From Xiheibacterium sp038325765 (GTDB taxonomy: Bacteria; Myxococcota_A; Polyangia; Nannocystales; Nannocystaceae): a DNA stretch of 64,000 bases. Below the pieces are notes generated by a model. That model saw nothing but the letters and a program-made list of their open reading frames with translations. It made no database searches and was not told the origin of the DNA. The stretch spans positions 33,062 through 97,061 of the forward strand of contig JBBQJI010000027.1 of NCBI GenBank assembly GCA_038325765.1, read 5' to 3'. Both the position numbers and the translations under genes were made by a program. This document shows positions 20,175-28,141 of this stretch, piece after piece (position 1 is the first letter of the stretch; each line of letters opens with the position of its first letter).

Positions 20175-21653
20175 ATGCTTGCACTCGGTCGTTCCCTCGT
20201 CCTCGCGGGCGCTCCAGCTCTGGTCTGCAGCGCCACCTGGGCCATCGGCGCTCCGGCGCAGGCCGCCGAGGTGACGCGGGTGGCGACCTCGTTCGAAGAG
20301 GACAACCGCTTCGACATCCACCTGGGCCTCGCCTACTCGTTCAACTTCAAGACCGCGTCGATCCTGCGCGAGTGGAACTCGGGCGCCCCCGGCGACGACG
20401 AGAACCGCCTGGTCAAGGATCTGCGCTACCGTCAGATGCGTCACATGCTGACGCCCTCGATCGAGATCGGCCTGTGGCACGACCTCTCGGTGTACGTGGC
20501 GCTGCCGGTCGTCCTCGCCGACGTCCGCGACTACTCGTTCGACCAGCGCGCCGACGACTGCGTGTACGGCGACGACGTGCCGCCGGCCTCCGAGGCGAGC
20601 TGCGTCAACAAGAACAACAGCACCACCGTCCGCGACGGCATCGTGCCGCGCGAGGGCTTCGACGCTACCTCCAACGGCGCGCCGTTTTCCCAGTTCACGG
20701 GCCCGGGCACCGAGCTCATCTTCAAGGGCCCGGTTCGCCGCGGCATCGACCAATTCTGGGTCGGCCTCAAGTACGGCATCTTGAACCAGAACAAGCGCGC
20801 GCACATGCCGAACTGGGTCATCGGCGCCGAGGGCCGCTTCGGGGTCGGCCGGGCGATGACGTTCACGCGCGACATCCAGCAGAACGATCCGGCGGGCAAC
20901 CATCGCGTCGGTCGCCGCATCCACGAGCTCGGGCTGTGGACAGCGCTGAGCCGCCGCCACGCGTTCCTCGACCCGTTCTTCACGGCGTTCTGGCGACAGT
21001 CGATCCGCGGGGCCGACAGCGAGTTCCAGGATTTCTCCCGCTTCGGCGCCCAGGGCGAGCGCCAGCCCCAGTCGACCGCCGGCATGAGCTTCGGCACCGA
21101 GATCGTGCCGTGGGAGCGCAAGGCCAAGCAGCTCAAGGTGGCCATCGTGCTCGAGGGCACCGCCGTGCTCCACTATGGCGGCCGCGGCTACAGCGAGATC
21201 TGGGAGCTGCTCGCCGACAGCCCGGCGCTGACCGGCTCCAACGATCCGACCGCCGCCGCCCAGTGTGATCCCTCCGCCGCAATCGCGGAGTCGCAGGTGT
21301 CCCCCGGCAGCCCGAGCTATCTCGCGGCGGGTGGCGCCTCGTGCGCCGCTTTCAACGGCGTCACCGACATCCAGGACTACGGCACCTTCGGCTTCAATGG
21401 CGGTCTCAACCTCAACCTCGGGCCCTACGCGCGGCTGGGCCTGGGCGTGAACGTGCAGACCGATACCCGCCACTTTCTCACGTTCGCCAGCCGCGGCGAC
21501 GCCAGCGGCGGCGCCGACGACGACAGCGTCGAGAGCGGCACGCGCGAGGTCAACCCGCTGCGACGCGACGTGGTCGACAACGTCGGGCGGCGGTTCGTGA
21601 TCGACGACGTCGTCGATCTCTACGGCTACGCCCGCTTCATGCTGACGTTCTAG
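20175..21653 (+). CDS. Predicted outer-membrane beta-barrel protein, unknown function
   Basis: The 492-residue protein starts with a clear signal peptide cleaved after APAQA, contains alternating amphipathic strands (HLGLAYSFNF, LTPSIEIGLWHDLSVYVALPVVL, GLKYGILNQN) and ends FMLTF, the terminal Phe being the usual barrel-assembly signal. Two Cys-containing loops (DDCVYGDD, ASCVNKNN; AAQCDPS, ASCAAF) are probably extracellular or periplasmic. No known transporter family is recognised. It follows the two-component genes by 44 bp but has its own promoter-like sequence, so co-regulation is possible rather than shown. Confidence 0.75.
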   Translation: MLALGRSLVLAGAPALVCSATWAIGAPAQAAEVTRVATSFEEDNRFDIHLGLAYSFNFKTASILREWNSGAPGDDENRLVKDLRYRQMRHMLTPSIEIGLWHDLSVYVALPVVLADVRDYSFDQRADDCVYGDDVPPASEASCVNKNNSTTVRDGIVPREGFDATSNGAPFSQFTGPGTELIFKGPVRRGIDQFWVGLKYGILNQNKRAHMPNWVIGAEGRFGVGRAMTFTRDIQQNDPAGNHRVGRRIHELGLWTALSRRHAFLDPFFTAFWRQSIRGADSEFQDFSRFGAQGERQPQSTAGMSFGTEIVPWERKAKQLKVAIVLEGTAVLHYGGRGYSEIWELLADSPALTGSNDPTAAAQCDPSAAIAESQVSPGSPSYLAAGGASCAAFNGVTDIQDYGTFGFNGGLNLNLGPYARLGLGVNVQTDTRHFLTFASRGDASGGADDDSVESGTREVNPLRRDVVDNVGRRFVIDDVVDLYGYARFMLTF

Positions 21654-21679
21654 CGGTGGCGCGGCGAGTCAGCCGTGGC

Positions 21680-22618
21680 TCAGCTCTGGATCTCGACGGT
21701 GAGGTGATCGATCTCGCCGCTCGCCAGCACCGCGGCCCGCAGCGCGTCACACCGCAATGTGGACGGGCCGCGGATCGTCACGACGCAGGTGCGGTGGCGG
21801 GGTCCGGTCCGCCAGGTGTGGAGATCCACGATCTCCTCCACACCGACGGCCAGGAGGGCGTCGCGCACACGGCGTTCGACCCCAGGCTCGGCGGTGGCGT
21901 CGACGAGCTCGGCGGCCGCCTGCCGCCCCAGCCCGACCGCCCAGCGTAGGATCAACCCGCCGCCTATGATCGCCATCAACGGATCGAAGGCGACCCAGCC
22001 GAGCTCGCGCCCGAGCACCAGCGCAAGGATCGCGAGCACCGACGTGAGCGCATCGGCGACGACGTGCAGATACACCGCCCGCAGGTTGTGGTCATGCCCG
22101 TGGTCGTGCCCGTGGTCGTGCCCGTGGTCGTGCCCGTGGTCGTGCCCGGCCCGATCCCCACCCCCACGGCGGTGCAACACCCCAACGCTGACGATGTTCA
22201 CCAAGAGCCCGAGCACGGCCACCGGCAGCGCCTCGGCGAACATCACCGGCGTCGGCGCGACGAGCCGCGTGACTGCCTCCACACCCATCCACAGCGCCGC
22301 GACCCCCAGCAAGATCGCGCTCGAGAACCCCGCCAGCGCGAACACCTTGCCGGTCCCGAACGGGAAGTCATCCCGCTTGGCGTGGGCGCGCGCGAACCAG
22401 TAGGCGCCGACCGAGAGCGCCAGGGCGCCTGCGTGGGTCGCCATGTGCCAGCCGTCGGCCGACAGGGCCAGCGATCCAGTCCAGTGCCCCACCACCAGCT
22501 CGGCGACCATCACCGCCAAGGTCAACCCGATGACCACCTGGGTGCGGCGCTCGTTGCCTTCGACGCCGACGTGACTGTCGTGATCGAAGCCGTGCCGCGC
22601 TGATGCCTCGCCGCCCAT
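21680..22618 (-). CDS. dmeF: CDF-family divalent metal exporter, DmeF-like
   Basis: This 312-residue inner-membrane cation diffusion facilitator exchanges cytoplasmic Co, Ni or Zn for protons. It has six hydrophobic segments and metal motifs in TM2 (ADGWHMATHAGAL) and TM5 (YLHVVADALTSV). The DGWHMATH form, with His in place of the usual second Asp, resembles DmeF-type cobalt/nickel exporters (recollection). The loop between TM4 and TM5 has five GHDH repeats, a His-rich metal-binding segment, and the C-terminal cytoplasmic domain ends DLHTWRTGPRHRTCVVTI. ATG at 22618 is preceded by TATCGT 10 bp upstream. Confidence 0.88.
   Translation of the reverse strand: MGGEASARHGFDHDSHVGVEGNERRTQVVIGLTLAVMVAELVVGHWTGSLALSADGWHMATHAGALALSVGAYWFARAHAKRDDFPFGTGKVFALAGFSSAILLGVAALWMGVEAVTRLVAPTPVMFAEALPVAVLGLLVNIVSVGVLHRRGGGDRAGHDHGHDHGHDHGHDHGHDHNLRAVYLHVVADALTSVLAILALVLGRELGWVAFDPLMAIIGGGLILRWAVGLGRQAAAELVDATAEPGVERRVRDALLAVGVEEIVDLHTWRTGPRHRTCVVTIRGPSTLRCDALRAAVLASGEIDHLTVEIQS
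22088..22147 (-). repeat. 12-bp tandem repeat encoding the His-rich loop of the CDF exporter
   Basis: Five copies of GTGGTCGTGCCC (one with a single substitution) lie in the gene; read on the coding strand they give GHDH repeats. The unit is a multiple of three, so copy-number change alters metal-binding loop length without frameshift. Confidence 0.9.
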
Positions 22619-22653
22619 CGTCGCGATCACGATAGCCCGGCGCCACGACGGCG

Positions 22654-22683
22654 GCGATAGGCGCGTCGCATGCGACCGTTCAA
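22654..22683 (-). promoter_or_regulatory. Candidate promoter, TTGAAC-N18-TATCGC
   Basis: Read leftward, TTGAAC (22683-22678), 18 bp, TATCGC (22659-22654), upstream of the CDF gene and overlapping the end of rsmI. A second TATCGT box (22634-22629) lies nearer the start. Confidence 0.4.
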
Positions 22684-23531
22684 CCGTCGCCGTCGTCGGC
22701 CGGCGCGATCCCCAGCCGCGCGTAGAGCTCGCGGGCGGGATGGCCCGTCCGCGCAGCGAGCCGACGCGCCCGCTCGCGGGGCCGCAACGTCGCATCGAGC
22801 ATGATCTCGAGAACGTCGCGCGCGGCCGACTCGGCGACGTCGTGGCGCGTAGTCGTGCTCGGTCCTATGACCACGGTCACCTCGCCGAGCAGCGCGTCGG
22901 GCAGCTCGGCGGCGAGACTCGCAGCCGTGCCACGGCGGACCTCTTGGTGGAGCTTGGTGAGCTCGCGGGCCACGACGACGCGGCGTGCCGATGCGTCCTC
23001 GATCGCGGCCGCGAGATCGACCACCAACTCGCGGGTGCGATTGCCGGCTTCGTAGCAGACCACCGTCGCCGACTCGTGGCGCAGATCGTCGAAGAACTCG
23101 GTGCGCGCACGGCCCGAGCGCGGCGGGAAGCCCACGAAGCGGACCTCCGCCGATGGCAGGCCGGACAGCGCCACCGCGGTCGCGGCCGCGGTCGGCCCCG
23201 GCACCACGTCGACCTCGTAGCCGGCGTCGATGGCCGCCCGCACGATGCGCTCGCCGGGGTCGCTCCAGCACGGCATGCCCGCCTCGCTGACGTAGGCGAC
23301 CCGCTTGCCCGCGGCGAGCGCCTCGAGCAGCTCGGCCGTGCGCGCGTGCTCGTTGCCTACGAAGCACGAGCGTCGCGGCGGCAGCGTGACGCCCTCACCG
23401 AAGAGACGATTGGGCGACCGCGTGTCCTCGCACAGCAAGAGATCCGCGCCGAGGATCGCGGCGCGGGCACGGGGCGAGAGATCCTCGCGGTTGCCCAGCG
23501 GCGTGCCGACGATGACGAGCACGCCGCCCAT
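22680..23531 (-). CDS. rsmI: 16S rRNA 2'-O-ribose C1402 methyltransferase RsmI
   Basis: RsmI methylates the 2'-O of C1402 in 16S rRNA in the decoding centre. The 283-residue protein has the tetrapyrrole-methylase fold motifs in order: VIVGTPLGNREDLSPRA, LLCEDTR, VAYVSEAGMPCWSDPG, VVPGPTAAATAVALSGLP and FVGFPPR. The usual SDAGTPxISDPG loop reads SEAGMPCWSDPG here. The C-terminus carries the usual KLHQE-then-Gly region (ARELTKLHQEVRRG). It lies one base from the rpoH-like stop, so it is co-transcribed. Confidence 0.88.
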   Translation of the reverse strand: MGGVLVIVGTPLGNREDLSPRARAAILGADLLLCEDTRSPNRLFGEGVTLPPRRSCFVGNEHARTAELLEALAAGKRVAYVSEAGMPCWSDPGERIVRAAIDAGYEVDVVPGPTAAATAVALSGLPSAEVRFVGFPPRSGRARTEFFDDLRHESATVVCYEAGNRTRELVVDLAAAIEDASARRVVVARELTKLHQEVRRGTAASLAAELPDALLGEVTVVIGPSTTTRHDVAESAARDVLEIMLDATLRPRERARRLAARTGHPARELYARLGIAPADDGDG

Positions 23532-23532
23532 C

Positions 23533-24666
23533 TCAGTCGTGCCCGAGCGCGATCTGGACCGCGTCGCCGAGCTCCGACTGCAGGTACTCGCGCAGCCGCG
23601 TCAGCATGCGCTTCTCGATCTGCCGCGCCCGCTCCCGGCTCACACCCCAGCGAGTCCCGAGGTCCTGCAGCGTGATCGGCTCCTCGGCCATCACCCGCTC
23701 CTCGAAGATCTCGCGCTCGCGGCCCTCCAGGTCGACGCCGAAGTGGCGCAGTTTCTGTTGCAGAAGATCCTTGAACTCGGCGGCGTCGACGCGATCCTCG
23801 GGGTCGGCGTGATCGTCCTCGATCAGATCGAGGCGCGTGCGCCCGTCGCCGTCCTCGGCGCCGAGCGGCGCGTCCAGCGACACGTCGGGGGCGGCCATGC
23901 GCCGCTCCATCTCCATCACCTCGCGCGGCGAGACGTCGAGCTCCTTGGCGATGCGCTCGGGCGTGGGATCCACACCGGCGGCGAGCAGGGCGTCACGCTG
24001 CTTGCGGAGGTTGAAGAACAGCTTGCGCTGGTTCTGGGTGGTGCCGATCTTCACCAGCCGCCAGTTGTTGAGGATGTACTTGAGGATGTACGCGCGGATC
24101 CACCAGCCGGAGTACGTCGACAGCTTGACCCCGCGATACGGGTCGAACTTCTGCACCGCCCGCACCAGCCCGACGTTGCCCTCCTGCACCAAGTCGAGGA
24201 GGTTCTGATAGGCGCGGCGATACTCGTGGGCGATCTTCACCACCAGCCGCAGGTTGGAGGTGACCAGCGTCCGACCCGCCTCGCGGTCGTCTTGCTCGAC
24301 CCAGCGCACCGCGAGCTCGTGCTCCTCCTCGCGGGTGAGCAGCGGGTGGCGGCGGACCTCGCCCATGTAGGCGGCGAGCGGATCGCGGCGGGCCAGCGCG
24401 GTCGATCCCGCCGGAGCTGGCGCGGCGCGCAGCTGAGCGGCGATCGCATCGAGTTCGTCGTCGGTGACGGGGTCGAGCTCGTCCAGCGCGCCGTCATCGT
24501 CGGCGTCCTTGGCCTCGTCTTCCTCCTCGTCTTCGTCCTGGGCGTCGGCGTCGCTGGAGGACGGCGCGATGGCAGCGACGGCATCTTCGGGCCCAGGCGC
24601 GACGACCAGCGACGCCGGCGAAGACGAACTCGAGGATTGTTTCGGACCGCCGGGCTTACGCGCCAT
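23533..24666 (-). CDS. rpoH: RpoH-like sigma-70-family factor with an acidic N-terminal extension
   Basis: The 377-residue protein has sigma region 2 (NLRLVVKIAHEYRRAYQNLL, LVQEGNVGLVRAVQKFDPYRGVKLSTYSGWWIRAYI), region 3 and region 4 (LQDLGTRWGVSRERARQIEKRML), with the RpoH-family hallmark TTQNQRKLFFNLRKQ between them. It lacks region 1.1. The first 80 or so residues are Ser/Asp/Glu-rich (DADAQDEDEEEDEAKD), an extension not in enteric RpoH. It would direct heat-shock or a related stress regulon. ATG 24666 follows a TACACT box by 10 bp. Other RpoH paralogues are common in myxobacteria, so heat-shock role is probable rather than sure. Confidence 0.82.
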   Translation of the reverse strand: MARKPGGPKQSSSSSSPASLVVAPGPEDAVAAIAPSSSDADAQDEDEEEDEAKDADDDGALDELDPVTDDELDAIAAQLRAAPAPAGSTALARRDPLAAYMGEVRRHPLLTREEEHELAVRWVEQDDREAGRTLVTSNLRLVVKIAHEYRRAYQNLLDLVQEGNVGLVRAVQKFDPYRGVKLSTYSGWWIRAYILKYILNNWRLVKIGTTQNQRKLFFNLRKQRDALLAAGVDPTPERIAKELDVSPREVMEMERRMAAPDVSLDAPLGAEDGDGRTRLDLIEDDHADPEDRVDAAEFKDLLQQKLRHFGVDLEGREREIFEERVMAEEPITLQDLGTRWGVSRERARQIEKRMLTRLREYLQSELGDAVQIALGHD

Positions 24667-24869
24667 GGACGGCCGGAGTGTACGCCCAGCGTGCATGTCA
24701 GCGGTACACGACACAGGCGAGCGGCGAGTTTCACCGCACCGCCGTCGATCACGCAACTCGAGTACCCGACGCCGAACGTCCCCGGCGGCTTCGCTCCACC
24801 CCGCAGGCCCCACGCCGGTGGCCCCACGCCGGTGGCCGTCATGTCTGGGTGCGGCTACCATGGGACGCA

Positions 24870-27800
24870 ATGACCGACGCGTCCGCGCCCCGCCCGACCC
24901 TTGGCCGCTTCGCGTCACGCGCAGCCCCGATCATGGTCGTCGGCTCCCTGCTGGGGGCGCTGGGTCTCACGACCTGGGGCGACACCCACGCCCAGTCCCA
25001 GCGTCACAACCCCAAGACCCACGCGCGGCTGTCCCCCACCGCCGACGCCGCCGAGCTCCGGGTGCTCGACTGGACGCTGTGGAACATCTCCAAGTACTAC
25101 GTCGAGCCCGATCGCATCGACCCACAACGGATGGCGCTCGCCGGTCTGCAAGCCCTCGAGAACGACATCGCCGAGGTCCTGGTCGAGCCCATCACGGGCG
25201 GTCGCGTCCGCGTCCGCGTGGGCACCGAGACCCAAGAATTCGACTTCGGTGAGGTCGAGGCGCTGTGGGCCGTCGGCCCCCACGTGCGCGAGGTCTTCCG
25301 CTTCGTGACGCGCAACGTCGCGCTCACGGTCGACGAGCAGCAAGATGCAGAGTACGCGATCGTCGCGGGCGTCCTCGCGACCCTCGATCCGCACACCAAC
25401 CTGCTGCGCCCCGCCGATTTCGCCGACATGAAGGCCAGCACCAAGGGCAGCTTCGGCGGCCTGGGCATCGAGGTCGGCATGCGCGACGGATCCATCACCG
25501 TCATCCGCGTGATCGAGGGCAACCCCGCCTCCAAAGTCGACATGCAGGCCGGCGATCGCGTCGTGCAGATCGACAACGAGTCGACGGTCACGATGAACAT
25601 CAACGACGCTATCACCCGCATGCGGGGCGCGCCGGGCACGACCGTCACCATCTACGTCATGCGCGAGGGCCTCGACAAGCCCAAGCCGCTGGCGATCACC
25701 CGCGCGCGCATCCAGCTCGACAGCGTCCTGGCCGAGATCCTCACCAGCAAGGACGCCGCCGGCAAGGAGCGCAAGGTCGGCGTGGTTCAGATCCCGCGCA
25801 ACTTCGCCGAGACCACCGGCGCCGAGCTGCGGGCCAAACTCGACGAGTTCCAGCAGGCCGGAGTCGCCGGTGTGGTCCTGGATCTCCGCGACAACCCCGG
25901 CGGCCTGCTCACCGCCGCGGTCGAGGTCGCCGACGCGTTCCTCAGCACCGGCAACATCGTGTCGACCGTCGGCGTGTCGTCGCCCCGCGAGGAGAGCAAC
26001 GCGGACACGCGCTACGACTTCCCCGATCTGCCGCTCGTCGTGCTCGTCAACCAAGGTTCGGCGAGCGCCTCGGAGATCGTCGCGGGTGCGCTGCGCAATC
26101 TCGGCCGCGCCGTGGTGCTCGGTCGCCGCAGCTTCGGCAAAGGCTCGGTGCAGGTCCTGCACGAGCGCAAGGCCGGCGACAAGGAGCTCGCGCTCAAGCT
26201 GACCATCGCCCAGTACCTCACGCCCGGCGACGTCTCGATCCAATCGGTCGGCGTGCCCCCCGACATCGAGACCGTGCCGGTGTGGATCGGCAGCGAGCAC
26301 ATCGCCTACTTCGGCCGCGACCGCTTCGACATGCTCCGCGAGGAATCGCTGTCGCAGCACCTGGTGTCAGACGCCACCCAGGCCGATCGCGCCGCGCTCG
26401 GCCCGCTGTACTTCCTCGACCGCGGCTCGGTCGGCAACGGCGAAGAGCTCGAGGGCGACGACGAGGACGCCCCCAAGCCGAAGGCGACCGCCAAGGCCAA
26501 GAAGCCCCCGAAGAGCAAGGTCGAGGAGCTGCTCGACGACGCCGAGATCCGGATCGCGCGCGACCTCGTGCTCGCGGCCAGGTCGAGCGACCGCACCGAG
26601 ATCCTCGCCGGCCTCGAGGGGTTCGTCGGCCAGCAAGCCGCCCTCGAGCAGACCCGCATTGCGGCCAGCCTCACCAAGCGCGGCGTCGACTGGACACGCG
26701 GACCCGAGAAGCAGACCGGCGCCCCCAAACTCGAGGTGACGGTCACCAGCGACAAGCCCGGCAACCTCATCAAGGGCGGCGAGCGTGGCGTCGTGACGGT
26801 CACGGTGACCAACCGCGGCGACGCTCCGGCCTACCAGGTCCGCGGTATCACCGACAGTGACTACCGCTACTTCGACGAGCGCGAGCTCATGTTCGGCAAG
26901 ATCGATCCGGGGGCTAGCAAGAGCTACCCGGTGAAGCTGTCGGTGTCGGAGCAGGAGCTCTCACGCACCGATCGTATCGATGTGCACCTGTTCGACCAGC
27001 ACGGCACGAAGCTCGTCGAAGGCTCGAAGACGTCCATCGACATCAGCGCCCAGGGCCTCGACCGCCCCAAATTCTCGTTCGGGTACCAGATCATCGACGA
27101 CGAGGGCGGTGCCAAGGACATCCGTGGCAACGGCGATGGCATGCCCCAAGTCGGCGAGCGCGTGCGCGTGCGGGTCGCGGTCAGGAACACCGGTGAGAGC
27201 CCCGCCCTCGACGCCTGGGTCACCCTGCGCGATCTCGCCGGCGAGGCGGTGTTCATCCACAGCGGCCGCGAGCGCCTGCAGAAGCTCGCCCCGGGCGAGG
27301 TGCGCTCCGTGGATTTCGACGTCGAGATCATGGGCGAGACCGACGCCGAAGCGCTGATGCAGGTCTCGGTGTCCGACAACAAGACCGCCGAGGTCCTCAC
27401 CGACAACCTGTCGTTCGATCTCGTCACGCCCTCGCCAAAGCTCGTGAAGCACAGCGGCGCCGTCGTCACCCGTGCCGAGGTCGACCTCTACGCCAGCCCG
27501 ATCGGCGACCCCCGCGTGCTCGCACGCGCCGCTTCGGGGGCCAAATTCGCCGCCACCGCCGCCACCGACGGCTGGTACCGCATCGCGCTGATCGACGGCG
27601 CGTTCGCGTTCGTTCGCGCCTCCGACGTCGACGCCGGCGGAGCCGCGCCGTCCAAGCCCGACAAGCACACGTCCGTCTTCAGCGTCTCGCCCCCGCGCAT
27701 CACCCTCGAGACCGAGCCGACCAAGTCCGACGGCGAGTCGGTGCAGTTGCGCGGCAGCATCTCCGACGACCAGGCCGTGCGCGACGTCTTCGTCACCGTG

Positions 27801-28067
27801 TTCAACCCCTCCCGTGATCTCTTCGGCGACGTCGAGAAGGTCTACTACGTGGCGAGCGTCGACCCTGCGTCGGGCAAGCTCGACTTCGCCGCCGACGTCC
27901 CGCTGACGCCCGGCAACAACCTGGTCGAGATCCACGCCCGCCAGGACAAAGAGGTCGTCGCGATCAAGCGCATGTGGGTGCTGCGTACCAGCGGCCTCGC
28001 CATGGCCCGGGCCAAGGGCGCCGCGTACGAGACCAGGGGCTCGCTGCGGGTCGACACCTTCAAGTAG
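24870..28067 (+). CDS. S41 (Ctp/Tsp) peptidase with long C-terminal Ig/SH3-like extension
   Basis: This 1065-residue, secreted protease (signal segment about residues 15-40) belongs to the C-terminal processing family. It has a PDZ domain (about 195-285, GGLGIEVGMRDG; GDRVVQIDNE) and the S41 catalytic dyad Ser399 (NQGSASASEIVAGAL) and Lys424 (FGKGSVQVL), 25 residues apart as in Tsp. Ordinary Ctps end near residue 480. Here an Asp/Glu/Lys linker follows, then two CARDB-like beta-sandwiches (about 620-720, 740-850), an SH3b-like module (about 855-915; WYRIALIDGAFAFVR) and another Ig-like domain. TACCAT lies 8 bp before the ATG. Confidence 0.9.
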   Translation: MTDASAPRPTLGRFASRAAPIMVVGSLLGALGLTTWGDTHAQSQRHNPKTHARLSPTADAAELRVLDWTLWNISKYYVEPDRIDPQRMALAGLQALENDIAEVLVEPITGGRVRVRVGTETQEFDFGEVEALWAVGPHVREVFRFVTRNVALTVDEQQDAEYAIVAGVLATLDPHTNLLRPADFADMKASTKGSFGGLGIEVGMRDGSITVIRVIEGNPASKVDMQAGDRVVQIDNESTVTMNINDAITRMRGAPGTTVTIYVMREGLDKPKPLAITRARIQLDSVLAEILTSKDAAGKERKVGVVQIPRNFAETTGAELRAKLDEFQQAGVAGVVLDLRDNPGGLLTAAVEVADAFLSTGNIVSTVGVSSPREESNADTRYDFPDLPLVVLVNQGSASASEIVAGALRNLGRAVVLGRRSFGKGSVQVLHERKAGDKELALKLTIAQYLTPGDVSIQSVGVPPDIETVPVWIGSEHIAYFGRDRFDMLREESLSQHLVSDATQADRAALGPLYFLDRGSVGNGEELEGDDEDAPKPKATAKAKKPPKSKVEELLDDAEIRIARDLVLAARSSDRTEILAGLEGFVGQQAALEQTRIAASLTKRGVDWTRGPEKQTGAPKLEVTVTSDKPGNLIKGGERGVVTVTVTNRGDAPAYQVRGITDSDYRYFDERELMFGKIDPGASKSYPVKLSVSEQELSRTDRIDVHLFDQHGTKLVEGSKTSIDISAQGLDRPKFSFGYQIIDDEGGAKDIRGNGDGMPQVGERVRVRVAVRNTGESPALDAWVTLRDLAGEAVFIHSGRERLQKLAPGEVRSVDFDVEIMGETDAEALMQVSVSDNKTAEVLTDNLSFDLVTPSPKLVKHSGAVVTRAEVDLYASPIGDPRVLARAASGAKFAATAATDGWYRIALIDGAFAFVRASDVDAGGAAPSKPDKHTSVFSVSPPRITLETEPTKSDGESVQLRGSISDDQAVRDVFVTVFNPSRDLFGDVEKVYYVASVDPASGKLDFAADVPLTPGNNLVEIHARQDKEVVAIKRMWVLRTSGLAMARAKGAAYETRGSLRVDTFK

Positions 28068-28141
28068 CCGCGCAAGTCGCCGGACGACCCTGGGGGCAGC
28101 GGTCTGTGGCATCCTGGCCGAGGAGAGCGACGAGGGTTTCC

